Assembly: GCA_905221615.1 (NCBI GenBank)
Contig: CAJNDT010005917.1
Location: forward strand, 139,292-203,291
DNA: 64,000 nt
DNA from: Symbiodinium sp. CCMP2592
Taxonomy: Eukaryota; Sar; Dinophyceae; Suessiales; Symbiodiniaceae
Reading direction: 5' to 3'
The number at the start of each line of letters is the position of its first letter. Within the stretch, counting starts at the first letter, position 1. The position numbers were made by a program, and so were the translations under genes. Positions 41,245 through 53,611 of the stretch are shown piece after piece. A model generated the notes under the pieces. It had not been told where the DNA came from. It ran no database searches and was given only the letters and a program-made list of their open reading frames with translations.

Positions 41245-42180
41245 ACTTCCTCGAGCTCCGAGCTATGGAGCGAAATGCCAGGCTCCAGGCCATGATGAAA
41301 ATCCGTGCTTTGCCATTGTCCTGCGGTTGGGAGAGGCAACCACAAACACACACAGAAGAAGCCCTGCTGCACTGCGTTGCACACGGCTTTGCCGGAAGTG
41401 CTTCCACTTTTGCCAGCACAAAGCCCGTCGACAAGTCAACGTCTCGAAGTAGGTGGAAGCCGGCCCCTAGCTGGGCGCCTGTCCTCGTCGTGGGTGCAAA
41501 GACATCTTCGTGTATTCCACATTCCAAACTTGTGCTTAGGCCGCGGCATCCTGGGCAAACCGCTGCTGCCTGGCACTGCGCTTGCATGGGAGCTAGCTAA
41601 CCCCACATGATTCCTGATGTTTCGTGGCGATGTCCTAAACATCGGACTGGCAACCTCACAAGGCAGAAATCGGCCCGAAAAAGTCATTCAAACTGACTTG
41701 CCGGGAGCACGGGCGGTGTTTCTGAACTCGAAAACCTGTCTCAATGCCACGAGGAGCAAGCAGCACAACAGATTCCGTACTCATCAAGTAGTGCTCATCG
41801 TCTCACGGCGGCATGTTCCTTTAGACTCAGGCTTTCTGGAGCCCTGGTGAAAGACAGTGACGAAATCCAGCGCAGCATCATGTTTCGTCAGCCACAAATG
41901 CGAAGCCTGCCTTCCAGCGGAGCCTTTCGCACAGCCTCAGGCGATACAGGCTGACAACGGAGGGCAAAAGCTGTGTCGACCTGGCTGGGGCAGTGGTTCT
42001 CCGTAGCCTGCTCTTCGCTGTGAACTCTCTGGCTGTGGAGGCGTGAAGGCCGGTGTCAAAGTCCCCTCATTCTTGAAACTTCTCCAACAGCTGAGTGTTT
42101 CTCGTTGGCGGCATCCTGCTCTTTCCTTCCTCCTCCTCCCTCATCCTTCCCACGTGCTGCAGCTATTGTTCAGAAGCAGG
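41205..42180. other. (CA)n tail and unassigned sequence
   Basis: The CA microsatellite reaches 41240. Beyond it, a minus frame with SSELEEVVR next to the repeat may be an exon remnant. I see no supported gene up to 42180. Confidence 0.4.
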
Positions 42181-42184
42181 GTCA

Positions 42185-42358
42185 TGAGCTGCTATTCTCG
42201 CTTCGAACGATCCAGTCATCCGGAATCCCGAGGCCCCTTGCAAAACATAGACGCAGTTTGGAATTCAACTCTTTGCGTGGGCCCCCGGCAGAGAAGGGCT
42301 GCCCTGCCGCCACAGAGATTTTGTTGGACAGGAAGACCAGCCGCTCCTGAAGAACTAA
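42185..42358 (-). CDS. Candidate exon, unknown gene
   Basis: The minus frame encodes ERLVFLSNKISVAAGQPF, then ELNSKLRLCFARGLG and DDWIVRSENSSS, with no stop. The acceptor and donor are not fixed. Unlike neighbouring frames it has the residue mix of a folded protein. I do not recognise it. Confidence 0.3.
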
Positions 42359-42784
42359 TGCAGAGGTTAAGGCAGATCCCCTTAACCACAGGGAAGTGAA
42401 TACTCGTGCGTGGCAACTTCTCATCCTTAATGCTGGCGATCCTGGTGGTTCATGGGAAGCCACTGGAAGTGCGGCAAGCTGACCACGCCTCATCACCGAG
42501 GCTGCTTTGGAAGCGAAGACAGCTTCTGACGGAAGGCAGAGTTTCGAGCGCAGCCACTGAGGCAGCAGCCCCAGCCCAAAGCTTCCAGCACACGCCGTTT
42601 CAGCTTCGATTTCGCCTGACCGTGCAAAGCACTGCGCCAAACTCTCCCTCCCGACTTGATCGTGCTGGGAGCCCGGCTGTCATGCGCTGGGAGAAAGCGT
42701 AGAAGTGAGTGTAGCCATCCACCTCTACGGCAACCTGCCGTGACAAAGAAGCTTCTGGGAAGCATCTCTTGCTCAAAGATAGCT

Positions 42785-42935
42785 CCGCATATTAAACCAT
42801 ATTACACCATACTGTAATTGATTCTACTATACTATACTAAACTATACTATAGTATATTATAGTGTATTATACTCTAGTATACTATACTTTCTTATATGCC
42901 GTATATTATACTACTATATATGCTGTATGTTATTA
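42785..42935. repeat. TATACTATA-rich tract
   Basis: AT-rich degenerate TACTATACTA units, without coding potential. Confidence 0.75.
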
Positions 42936-43821
42936 GTTGAGCTGGCACAACCCGACCTTCATCGGCAGGACAAAGTCGGGCACATAGGGCCCGACAGCCT
43001 GTCAAGGCCATAGCCGAATCTGAAAATCCGAGAGAAGGACTCCATGCAACCCATATTCATACCTTCGTACATACTTACATACGTAGATAAAGAACTTACT
43101 TACGTACATACGTACATAATCATACGTACATACATAATGCAAGCTATGGCAGGAGGCGCCAGAAGTGGATCCAGACCAGTTTTGAAGCCGGCATGGGGAT
43201 CTCGTGGTGACAATTTCCTTTCGCGATGTTCACCGATTTGAAGTCGCTGGCTGTGGCATGGTCACTCCGACCAGTCTTGCATCTAGCTTGCAGTGTTCTT
43301 GCACCGCTCCCCGACAGCCTCAGCAAAATTACATATGCTTTGTGTTGCTCCCTCGAGTCCCCATCTCAAGAAATTCCTGAAACGCCCTCGAAGTTCGTAC
43401 GTGCACTTCAGCGCGCCTGCTCCGGGAGATGCGGCACCTGCAATTCTTCGAAGTAGCGTTCCAGAGCGGCTTGGAGACGAGAGCTCATGGGCGGAGACCT
43501 GAGGACTCCATCTTGCACTACGAGTATCTGGGGTGTGACAGGGATTCTCGGCGCTGGGCCCAATGGCCACATCTTTGGTGACAGTGAGAACCTGACACAG
43601 TGTCGCCATGAAGGTCACTTGAACCGTCTCCCTGTCACACTTCCCTCATGACTTGTCCTGGCATGCGACAATTCGACGATGACCGCGAGCCTCTCGCAGT
43701 GCTCCGACGCAACGGCGTCGGACTTCGTCGTCCTGGCCACATTGCTTCCAAGCTTGCATTTGGTCACGGGCCACTGGTTTTTCGGATGCTTCTTGTAGTT
43801 TGGATCAAGCTGCAGTCAGGG

Positions 43822-43965
43822 TGAGTGTTGCAACACAATAGCCCCACACTCATGTCTGCATCCCAACAGTTCGGAAATGTTCGGAAGCTCCTCCATAGAA
43901 GCACGCATTTTAGGACGCAGCGCCTGCGGAAGCTGCACCTTGTGCGAACAGCTCTGTACAAATTC
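43822..43965 (-). CDS. Candidate exon, unknown gene
   Basis: The minus frame reads VQLPQALRPKMRASMEELP then ISELLGCRHECGAIVLQHS, helical in character. Splice edges are uncertain. Confidence 0.3.
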
Positions 43966-44283
43966 AATGAACCCGTAGGACGTCCAAGAGCAACACGAAA
44001 CATGCAACGAGAATGGTCAACTATGCACTGGCACGCCGGAGGCCTGAATAACAATATGTTTTTCTGACATCTCAGTCCAAGGAGACAAGAGCCATGTGGT
44101 ATGTAAAACTATGGTTGCGTTGCCATGGGTTAATGAAGATTCGGCGACCAGCTGAAACCATCTCCGGGGTTGACTGTCAGAGTCTAAACGCATCTAGGAC
44201 CTGAGATTCCCACACAGTGGGCGATAATGCGCAAGGCGTGTATGCTGATGGGCTCCAAGCCGCGCGCCTTTCGTTCAATACAC

Positions 44284-44403
44284 GTTGTCCAGGAAGCTTT
44301 TGGCAGCTGTCAACAAAGAGCACTGGAAACTCTTGGTGCAGGCCTGCTTTACGAGGCGCTGCAGTGCAAATGACAGCAGTTCGCCCTGGGGCAGGTCCAG
44401 CGC
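44284..44403 (-). CDS. Candidate 40-codon exon, helical
   Basis: AG acceptor before GCGCTGGACCTG, GT donor after GACAAC, phase 0 at both ends. It encodes ALDLPQGELLSFALQRLVKQ and then TAAKSFLDN, an amphipathic helical stretch. Family not identified; helix-repeat proteins of the RAP/FASTK type are one possibility. Confidence 0.45.
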
Positions 44404-45448
44404 CTCTGCTTAAGTCTGCCCAACACTGTTGTACCTTTAAAGGGATGTATATGGGCAACTTTAAGTGATTTATGAGGTTTTTAAGTTTAGGGTTTAGGTT
44501 GATGGTATAAATGCACAGAGCACAACCAACGTGTCTTGCTGGAGTCTGCCGTTCCAAAGCTTTGAGTTCCACGAAGGCATGGCCCTGTTGCCTGAGAAAG
44601 ACAAATTCATTGCAGATGACAAACACTGAGGGCGCCAACCACAAGCGCAAAGGCAATGTTCACCAGTTCCTCTCCAGTCACATGCCGAACAGCAGTCCAC
44701 TTGCAGGAGGCGCAGATGCGAAGCGCAGATGCGAAAGGCTGATTGCTGCGGCATGAGCAGCTTGATGGGCCGGTCTTCTGGGTACCAAGTCATGTGACAA
44801 AAGCGGGCACGAAAAAAAATCGGCTGAAAATGTCGATGGCGCCTGCTGGCAGGCCTCGCCGAGCAAGCGGGGCAGCACCGTGGAAGACAAAGCCGCACCT
44901 GCGACATTGAAGACCAGTGGGGGCTAGCCCGGAAACAAGGGCTAAGACCGAAGATCCAGTCTGCAACGGGGCGAGGACGACACTGGCATTATCAGTGCAG
45001 AGCATAGGAAGCTGGAGCAAGGGTCCATCCGGCTCGCTTCGTACCTGTTCCATCGGATCCGAAGTCCAGCAATGCCAGGGCATACAGAGATCCGGCAGCC
45101 TCGACTATGATAATTACTACAGATGCTGACGCCAACAACTCATCCAGAGAGCAACATCGACACATAACTCTGGGCATTGTTGTAACAGGGTTTGAAGAAC
45201 ACGCCTCCTCAACTTCGTATGCGAATCATGACATCGTGAAGCTGGCAAGGGCTCCGGCGGTGGATGACTCCATGTTGACGAGCTTCTGCCTCACCGAGAC
45301 GCAGCTGCAAGACTGTCCAGAAGTAGTCTGAGCTGCTCATCCAAACCTCAAGGCCCCACCGATGCTCGAAAGTCGCTCCTGCGTGAAAAGTCAATTGGTT
45401 GCTGCATCGACATACGGCACTGCTCCACTTCGAGTGACAACTCTAGAC

Positions 45449-45516
45449 CTGTCCTCATCGCGCAACGCGGAACGGGCGAAGGCGATCAGCAGCAACGACA
45501 GGTCGAAGTTGTTGAA
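45449..45516 (-). CDS. Candidate exon, RAP/FASTK-like helical motif
   Basis: AG acceptor and GT donor enclose 68 nt encoding FNNFDLSLLLIAFARSALRD plus ED. The pattern (a phi-D-L-x-x-L-L-x-A-F-A-R helix) resembles repeats in organellar RAP/FAST-kinase-like proteins common in alveolates. The neighbouring candidate exons at 46890-46950 (DLCRIVRAVCRVDF) and 47757-47865 (AELLLLTKHIVAKVA) share the style. No RAP domain itself is seen. Confidence 0.35.
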
Positions 45517-46189
45517 CTGTTCAAGTTGATTGAACCGAGTTGTCTGGAGACTTCTAGCAGAGATTAGCGAGGGCGGGCCTCTTTGATTTTGGCGTCGAAC
45601 TGCCAGAACTTTAGGAGCCTCTCGAGCAACCTCGTGTCAGATGAATGCTGTTTCGAGCATTGCTCAAGGATGGACAGAATTATCTAAGCCCAGGACGGCG
45701 CATCGAAGTGCCGCAGCTTGCGAAGGTCACTCCTGTCACCACATTCCGAACTGAAAGCGCTGCTGATCATTCAAAGTGAAACAAGGCTCAAGAGGAGCAT
45801 CCCTAACCCCTACACTCTCAGCCATGAACCCCACGACTTTGCACAAATCCGCGTCGGTCTGAACCCTGAAAACTTTGAACCCTATAGCACCACGGGACGC
45901 TTGTAGAATAACCGTTACAGTAACCCTTATAGATCCCTTAAAGGATCCCTAAACAACCCAACAAACAGTGCCAGCAGCGCAAGAGTTGCGCCAGAAATCG
46001 CGGCGGCAACTCAGCGAGCTCTTCTGAGCCTGCAGAGACTGTATAAAGCCCGTATTATGGGTTTAAAGGGCCCCTACCCCCATACCCCCTACCCCCCTAA
46101 GGGTTCTTATGAGGAGAAAAGAGCACATGGAGACCAAACACAGCGTAATAGGCTAGGTACGCGATGTAAATCATACCGTCTTATATCAC

Positions 46190-46820
46190 AGCATAGCATA
46201 GTACATCATATCATGTCACATCATATTCTACTACAATATACTGCAGTATATCAGGGTAGGTTGTACCGTATTATATTAGATGAGACTGTATTACACTATA
46301 CTGTATCTTAGACTATGCTAGAATATTTTAGTACAGTATAGAGTACGCTTAATCTAGTATCGCAGATCAGGGCATAGTACAGTATTGTAAAGTATAGTAT
46401 GGTATAGAACAGGATGGCACAGTGTATCAGTAAAGTACAGAATAGTATATACTAGCGTGGTATAGTATATCAGTCAAGCGTAGTAGAGTATACTACATCA
46501 TCAACGCATGATATAGGACACTACTGCACACTACAGTACTTAATAGTATAACTATCATAGTATACTACCGTAATAGTACAGTTCTTGCTGTCTTGCTGCA
46601 TGTCCACTAGGCGCATCCATGGCGCAAGAGTCAGAGGTCCGAGGTCGGAGCAAAACCTGCGGCAGACGCTGTTGAGAAACGACCTGCCAAGGTCGGAAGG
46701 TCATCGTCTAATGTAGTATACTACGAGATACGATGATGGCTATACTATAATCTACCACAGTATGCTACAATAGTTATGCTATAAACAGAGTGAAACGTAC
46801 CATATAAAACAGTTAGACTA
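46190..46820. repeat. TATAGTACAG-type AT-rich tract
   Basis: Long degenerate run of TAGTATA, ACAGTAT and related units, broken at 46585-46705 by ordinary sequence. No gene seen. Confidence 0.7.
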
Positions 46821-46889
46821 TAATGCACTGTGATGTGCATTGATCTTCTATAACAAGGTCAGAAGGCTCTCTTCGGCTGCACCGAGAAT

Positions 46890-46950
46890 TGCAACCTCGC
46901 CTCTTTCGGAAGTCGACTCGGCACACCGCCCGGACAATGCGACAGAGATC
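46890..46950 (-). CDS. Candidate exon, helical
   Basis: After an AG acceptor (GCCAG) the minus frame encodes DLCRIVRAVCRVDFRKRRG. Its pattern is like the exon at 45449-45516. The 3' edge is not fixed. Confidence 0.3.
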
Positions 46951-47756
46951 CTGGCGGGCTGCAGATGCAAAGAGCGTGGACTTTGAAGGACCGCTGATTG
47001 CTGAATGCCACGGCAAGTCTAGGTGCTGCCGCCCCTCGCAGACATAGTCTTGATTCGGAAGCTTCAATCCTGGACGTCATAGCTGTTGACCTCCTGCTGC
47101 ACTTTGGCTGCATATACCTTGCAGACAACAGCTCTCCCAGGCTTTATTTCTACTTCTCTCCATTTTCGGCAACCGTCTGGCAGTCTCGATGTCTATGAAG
47201 GCCGGAAGCCATCGTTTCACACGACTTGCTTCGTGGGTTTCTTAAGATTAGATATGCCGATCATCACAAACTCAGCTGTTCTTCGTGTTACATGCGGCCC
47301 CACCAGTTACAGTCACCATGTCATTCGTTGCACAGGTACTGGGCCCGTCACCCTCCAAGCTCCGCTTCCCTTCTCGCCGGAAGTGGAAAGCTTGTCAAGA
47401 AGGAACACCCTGGCAAGATGTCAAAGTCTCTGCAAGGAGGTTTCAACAGAGAAGCATGTCGGCAGCACAGCTCCTCCTTGCCAAGCTGTGGCACTGGTGT
47501 CTCAGAGACCGCGAGTCCCCGTAGGAAGGGCTGAAACCTTCGCCACCGCGCTCTCGGGAGGATGGCCAGCATTCCATCATGACGAAATGCGGCCCAGTGC
47601 TCGCACACATGTGATAGAGGGAGTCAAACCGTCGAAAGTACGGCCAATGTGTTCGGTTGTGTGTGTTGCTTGCATGTCAACGTGTAGTTTATGCTCTTGA
47701 CTCCGCCGTGGGCGACGTCTCTCTCGGAAACCAGGAAGACAAGCAGCGGCTACATT

Positions 47757-47865
47757 ATCTGGCAAGGGTCCGTCCCTTGCTCAAACCTGCATCAGGAACC
47801 GCAGACTCCCTGGCGACTTTTGCAACGATGTGCTTTGTCAAGAGCAGCAGCTCAGCTCATTGTTC
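47757..47865 (-). CDS. Candidate exon, helical
   Basis: The minus frame encodes AELLLLTKHIVAKVARES and then AVPDA before a GT donor. The acceptor is uncertain. Possibly part of the same gene as the exons at 45.4 and 46.9 kb. Confidence 0.3.
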
Positions 47866-48269
47866 GCCTGCAGGCTTCAAGCTGGTAAAAAACAACATTC
47901 TGCTGACGAGCTGTTCGTAATGAAGTTGGCATCAAGACATGTGCATGACGGGTTTGGCACCGATCTCCTCCTGTCATCCGGCCTGCGTCAGCTGTTTGCA
48001 TGAAGGTTGTCCGCAATGTAGGACGCCACTACCTGCAACAGCACGGACTTGACCGCCCTAAAAAAGGCCTTGTTTCTTCAACACTCTGAAACAGAGAGAC
48101 ACGAGCCGGCCCAAAACCGACGCACGTGACGGATTTCAAGTAATTCTCAACATCTCGCATTGCTTCGTGCCGTAACTGCATGCATCGCACCCAGAATGAC
48201 GAATCAAATTTACGAAATTGTGCTCCCTTCCTGTCTACCGCAATTTAGCCACATTCAAGCGGATTGAGA

Positions 48270-48420
48270 AGATGCAGGTTGCCTCGTGGTCGCGGGACAA
48301 GGGCTCTTGACCCTCTGGAAAGAACAAGGCCCTGTGCTTCACCGCCACTTCCTCAGATCTCACGAGTGTGACCAGGACCCTTTGAACCAGCGCACCCCCT
48401 GCCGTCAAGCTGCCTGGAAA
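48270..48420 (-). CDS. Candidate exon, unknown
   Basis: The minus frame encodes GGALVQRVLVTLVRSEEVAV and HRALFFPEGQEPLSRD, protein-like and without stops. Edges unknown. Confidence 0.3.
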
Positions 48421-48849
48421 CACCCTAGGAGAGCAATTTCAGCAGAAACGTCCTGCGTCGGTCAAGCATGGGCCGCCTTATCTCTACCAGGCTCACTGTC
48501 TGCCGCCAAACAATGCCAAAGGCTCATAGACATCCGGTTGGACCAGTCTCTGCCTCATACCGCCACAACCAAAGCGACAAAGACAGCTTAACTAGTGTGT
48601 CAGATCGGGCGCTGCAGATACTTGTGCGCATCATCCTGCGACGGCTCCTCTTTGGGCATGGCCTGAGTCCCAATGCCACCACTCTATGCATGGTTGTGTA
48701 TGTATATATATATATATATACAGACATACGTAAATACATTCAAGTAAGAAACGAGAAACTAAACCCCCGCAATGTCTGCACTTTTGCCCGGAGCATGTCG
48801 GAGTGGCGCGAGGCATATCTAGAATCTAGACCTGTGCCGAGTGATGCTT

Positions 48850-48962
48850 CCCGCCCTAGACCCTCAGCCCCAAACCCCTGAAGCCTAAACCCTAAACCCC
48901 CACCCCCGAACCCTAAACCCTAAATCCTAAGCCCCCAAACCCTAAACCCTGAACCCTTGAAT
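48850..48962. repeat. Telomere-like CCCTAAA patch
   Basis: About 110 bp of degenerate CCCTAAACCC, with CCCCAAACCC variants. Confidence 0.8.
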
Positions 48963-49063
48963 TCCTCGCCGAAACCTGAGTTCCTGGCTTCCTGGACAGC
49001 TTGGAGCTCCTGCAGAGGCAAGCCCTACGCCGAAGCCCCAAAAACTCCACCAGAACACTGCTT

Positions 49064-49140
49064 AAAAGATCATGGGACTGCTTATAACCACAACTAGGGT
49101 ACTTAGAAACATACTTACTAAGTCCCATGATCCTCCAAGT
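49064..49140. mobile_element. Hairpin TIR element, H1-related subfamily
   Basis: AAAGATCATGGGACTGCTTA pairs with ACTAAGTCCCATGATCC; short internal loop. Confidence 0.65.
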
Positions 49141-50683
49141 GCTCCCAAAGCTCTTAAAACATCAAAACCACTGGATTCAAAAAATTCTGAACCCTTCCAG
49201 ACTTCGGTATTTTGCATGTCGTGGGGGCTCCTGAGCTTGGGGGTCCCTGTTTTTTTTTGGGGAGGGGGGGTCATTATAATGGGGATCCTCTTACTCAAGA
49301 TCTGTGTTCGGGATATGTCTCCTGCAGGAGGCTCTGCAGCTGCTGCTGGAGGTTTTCCTCTTCTGCCTGGCAGCGGCTTCTTGCAACTGACAAACTTCAG
49401 AATGCTTGTTTTGGACTGATTCGGCGACTCATGTGCCGTGTTTGGAATCTCGCCCACAGGTTGGTAGCTTGGTGCTCGGGCGAGCAACTGGGTCTCAGAT
49501 GGTATGCCGCCAGCATGAATACCGAATCTCCCACGATGGGACAATGCACGCTCCCTGGACAACAGACGAGCTCCGTTTACAAAATCAACCGAGTGCAACC
49601 ACTGTCCATGCCACCCGCATACCGACCTACAGTTCGTCGAGTCTACCTGTGTTTTCATGCCACAGGTGGTCGGATGATATGGCAAAGCTGTGAGACACAA
49701 TCCAACCCACGGTATCATATGCTCTCCATGGTGCCAAGGTCCTCCACTGCTCAGGGGCACTAAATAGGCCTTAAGCTTCACCGATACTATTGACCAGCTG
49801 CCTAAAGGACAAAAAGCTTGCAAGAATAGTTGTGATTGAACCAAATGTGCTGCTAGGGAGCCGTGTACAGAAGCCATCAAACCTGTGCGACTCAAATATA
49901 CCAGGATCAAGCACTGATCAAACGAGCCAGGAACACTCGCAGCATTTTCACTTCAGCCTTGCTTCCAGACTTCGTGAACCCACAAGACGCAGATCGAATT
50001 CAGCAGGCAGCACGCTCCGATGCAGCACCGAGCCTCCTGAGGCAAGATGTCATCGCCAGCACCTAACGGAACGCGGCACTGCAAAACCACCGGCATAATA
50101 GGACAAGACTGGGCTTCAGTGAGCCTGGAGTCTTTTGTTTAATGCCGTCGCCGCGCAGTCCGACAACATTCTGCTGGACGTTGGCTGAGGACAGGCATCT
50201 ATATGCAGCGGTTTGCTGCCAACTGGCAGGCCGGGCTTCACGTTTCAAAGCCTAGCGGTCACGGCTTCCCGAAGTTTAACAGTTGTCACTCTGCCGACCA
50301 GGCTGTAGCGCATCCTCTTCACAGCCGCCCACCTCTCTATCCATACACCAACTGAAGGTTCAGCAAGGCTCGAATCCCACAGAGGAGCATCGCCAGCAAG
50401 AAGTCCCACGCAAGGAGTCTCTTGACTGCAAACTTCGGGAACCTGTATGTACACTGCAGAACAGCAGGTTCGTGAGAGACCGCGGTGCCGGACTGTCATA
50501 AAATATTATATAACATCATACCATAGAGTGTAAAGTCATGTCCTAAAACATCATATAGTATCATGCAATGTCACATAATATCATGAAACATCACATAAGA
50601 CCATATAGTATTATGTAGTATCATACAATATCATATCTTGATCTGGAACGTGCTGCCTGCGACGTCCGAGCTCAGCTCTCCTC

Positions 50684-50990
50684 ACTTGAGGCATCGCTCG
50701 GGTCATCATTGTGGCGAGCCTGGCGCAAGAGCAGGAGGGCCGCATGTGTCGGAGTTTGGGTGTAGGTATTTTTGGTTGGATTCAAGGTTTAGGGTTTAGG
50801 GTTTAGGATTTCGGGTTTAGGGTTTGGGGTTTGGGGAGACTCTGGAGCCTTCTCCTTCTTGTCGGCCTTCTCCTCACAGCCACTGCTGGAAACTGCCCGC
50901 AAAGTGGAAATGAAGCTTCTCTGGTGTTGTTCCGCCCCCATCTCTCCTTCTCCTGCAGCTTCTGCTGCTTTGAGGAGTAGAGGCCCCCGG
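50684..50990 (-). CDS. Two candidate acidic exons
   Basis: Minus frames encode AALLLLRQARHNDDPSDASS (about 50755-50684) and LLKAAEAAGEGEMGAEQHQR with CEEKADKKEKAPES (about 50990-50838). A TTTAGGG patch lies between them. The style is like the acidic exons of the SH3 gene, but a link cannot be shown. Confidence 0.3.
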
Positions 50991-51334
50991 TGGCACCTGA
51001 CTTCAGAGGACGCGAAGGGGTAGAATCGTGGGGCTTATAGGAGTTAGGATTATGGAAACCCTTGGGATATAGACCTGCTCAATAAGGTCTCTTTCAAGAG
51101 AGCCAGCAGTAGGGTAAAAGTGCCCCCTTTATAGATAGGAACCCTTAAAGATCCCTTAAAGGAAGCCTTATAAAGATCCCTCAAAAGAGCCCTTATGAAT
51201 AGGAGCCCCTTAAAGATCCCTTCTCCCTCTGACCGCCCTCAGCTGTGTCCAGGAGCTGCACAGTAGCAGGACCACGGGGTTGCAGCGGCAGACCCAGCCT
51301 CCAGTCGCCGGGACTCGACTTCTGCACATACGTG

Positions 51335-51370
51335 TATATAATATAATATAATATAATATAATATAATATA

Positions 51371-51423
<53 letters not shown>

Positions 51424-51434
51424 GTATATGTATA

Positions 51435-51469
<35 letters not shown>

Positions 51470-51470
51470 G

Positions 51471-51522
<52 letters not shown>

Positions 51523-51528
51523 TATACC

Positions 51529-51601
<73 letters not shown>

Positions 51602-51602
51602 G
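51335..51602. repeat. (TA)n / (TATAA)n microsatellite
   Basis: It starts with about eight ATATA units, then long TA runs with GTA breaks. All Tyr/Ile ORFs here are artefacts. Confidence 0.95.
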
Positions 51603-51824
51603 CTATAGTGGTAACACATATGATATAGCACAATAGCACAATATGATAAGTAGAATGGAACACAAAAACACACACCGCGTCAAGCTCCTCGAACCAAAAG
51701 AAATTTGAAACAAACTACCGGAGAATACCGGAGAATGCCGGGGAGCCCGGCCTCCGGCGGCCACGCCAACTCTGGGACCTGCTGTTGCATCACACGCTTG
51801 AGCGGGCTTGCACAACCGGGGTGT

Positions 51825-51900
51825 GGGGCTTTAGGTTTCGGGTTTGAGGTTTAGGGTTTCGGGTTTAGGGTTTCGGGTTTAGGGTTGAGGGTTTGGGTCA
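51825..51900. repeat. Telomere-like TTTAGGG patch
   Basis: GGTTTCGGGTTTAGGGTTTC units for about 70 bp. Confidence 0.8.
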
Positions 51901-52939
51901 CGTAAAAGCCTTGTCACCACCATCCCTCTGCCACTGAAGTTTATGCTAGTGCATAGTGCATGGATTACTGTCGAGCGTTCTTGCTGTTTTCGGGGTCTTG
52001 GCGTTTTTTATGTGTTCGGGGTCTTGGGGTCTTTGGGGGGGCTGATAATGTCCATTTTGCCACCATCACCATGATCATCGTCATCATTGTCATCATCATC
52101 GTCATCCTCGTCATCATCACGGCATGGTCCTCGTTTACGTTCCGGTACTCACATCAGCCCCACATGAGGTTAGAGCCTGAGGGTCTCTTTTGAATCTAAT
52201 TCGTGTGTAGCAGCGGCCAGGCTCGGCTTTTGTGGCTGAAGAAGCATCACGTGTACTGACACATGTTCGGAGTGCTAGAAGCTAGCAGCTTTTAAATTTA
52301 CATCCAGAGCTCCAGTGCAGCTATGCCTTTCGGTGCTGGGGTATGCACTCCCACCAGCTGAGCACGTGTGCAAAGAAATCTGCAGACTCCTTCAGGCATC
52401 TTCCGAATAAGACCCTCAACAAAACAATAACTGCACAGTGCCCCCGCCCAACAAAAAAGACCCAAGACATAAAATTCGCCCCCCGGCGAAAACAGCTCAG
52501 TTCTAAGCCTACAAACCGCCAAAGCCTGTAAATACCGAGGAATTCCTGACCTGTAACGTCCGATGTGGCCTGCATTAATTTTTCGGTTGCCCCAAATCGT
52601 GCTGAAACCACACGTTTCCTAGCCTTGAAGAATAACGTAGCACTTTCGTAATACCCCAAACAAGCTTGAAATGTGCTTAAAATTGTGGTGGGGATGCTAC
52701 TTCACCACAAAATCCCCGACAAAAATCCATGCGGCGGGAAGTTTATGCCCACACATACTTCATGCACGAACCCGAGACCGAGTCGATGACCCACGCTGCT
52801 CCCTACACGCACACATAAGGGCAGACGGTCTTGCGGCCTCGAGGAACCCAGACGAGCCCGAAGATAAAGCATCTACATTCAGCAGGCAAGAAGGAAGAAG
52901 AAAGGGGCTTGCAGAGTATGCAGAGTGCAAGACGTGCAC

Positions 52940-53008
52940 CTTGTGCACCACCTCATAGAAGTCCAAGTCGTACTTGAGCATAACTCTGAAAAACTCCTCA
53001 CCAAGAAA
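52940..53008 (-). CDS. Candidate 23-codon exon
   Basis: CAG acceptor and AAG-GT donor, phase 0 at both ends. It encodes FLGEEFFRVMLKYDLDFYEV and then VHK. Well-formed splice sites and the strong amphipathic pattern make this one of the better exons of the 42-55 kb block. Family unknown. Confidence 0.45.
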
Positions 53009-53245
53009 CTGCCAGAGCACACGCCCACACCTCGAAGCATGAAGAGCATGCGGAATGTCCAGCCGCGGCGGCCGCCGCGGCACTTGCACTTCGAGCAGGA
53101 TATTAATAGTATTGCTACTATTGTCATTGTTATTACTGTTGTTATTACTGTCATCACTTTTATTGTTGTTATTATTATCACTACTGATCTGATCCTTCTT
53201 ATTGACCGCGATCCTCAAGAACCAAAGGATTTAGCAGGACTCCGC

Positions 53246-53304
53246 CTTGCGCGCAGCACGGTAGAGGATCTTGCCCGGTCCCACGCCCTTCCGCCGCGTG
53301 TCGC
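53246..53304 (-). CDS. Candidate basic exon
   Basis: AG-G acceptor and AAG-GC donor. It encodes DTRRKGVGPGKILYRAARK. An H1 hairpin (53329-53441) starts 25 bases upstream of its acceptor and fills the adjoining intron space. Confidence 0.4.
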
Positions 53305-53328
53305 CTGGGAATGTGGCAGATTTGCTGC

Positions 53329-53441
53329 TACCTGGAGGTTCAGGGGTAGTAAAACGTAGGGTTGTTTTTTCTTGATATGGGTTATAAGTATAAATACCCT
53401 ACTTATAGCCCTACTTATAACTTGCCATGAACCTCCAGGTA
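53329..53441. mobile_element. Hairpin TIR element, family H1
   Basis: TACCTGGAGGTTCAGGGG pairs with ACCTCCAGGTA; TA lies at both tips, 113 bp. Confidence 0.8.
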
Positions 53442-53611
53442 GGGCGTTAGCAGGGTGGTCATGCTGCGAACAAGCTCTTGGCGCGTTGCACCGGTTAACA
53501 AACATCTGTGACAGGAAGGATTCGAAGTAAAACAGTGACATGTTGTTGCAAGTTTACCCCCCCCCCCCACTCTGTTCCCGAGCTAGCGATATCCAGCTCA
53601 AGTTGCCGGTG

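Noticed and set aside
51239-51675. Tyr/Ile-rich ORFs of up to 144 codons
   Set aside because: Produced by the (TA)n microsatellite.
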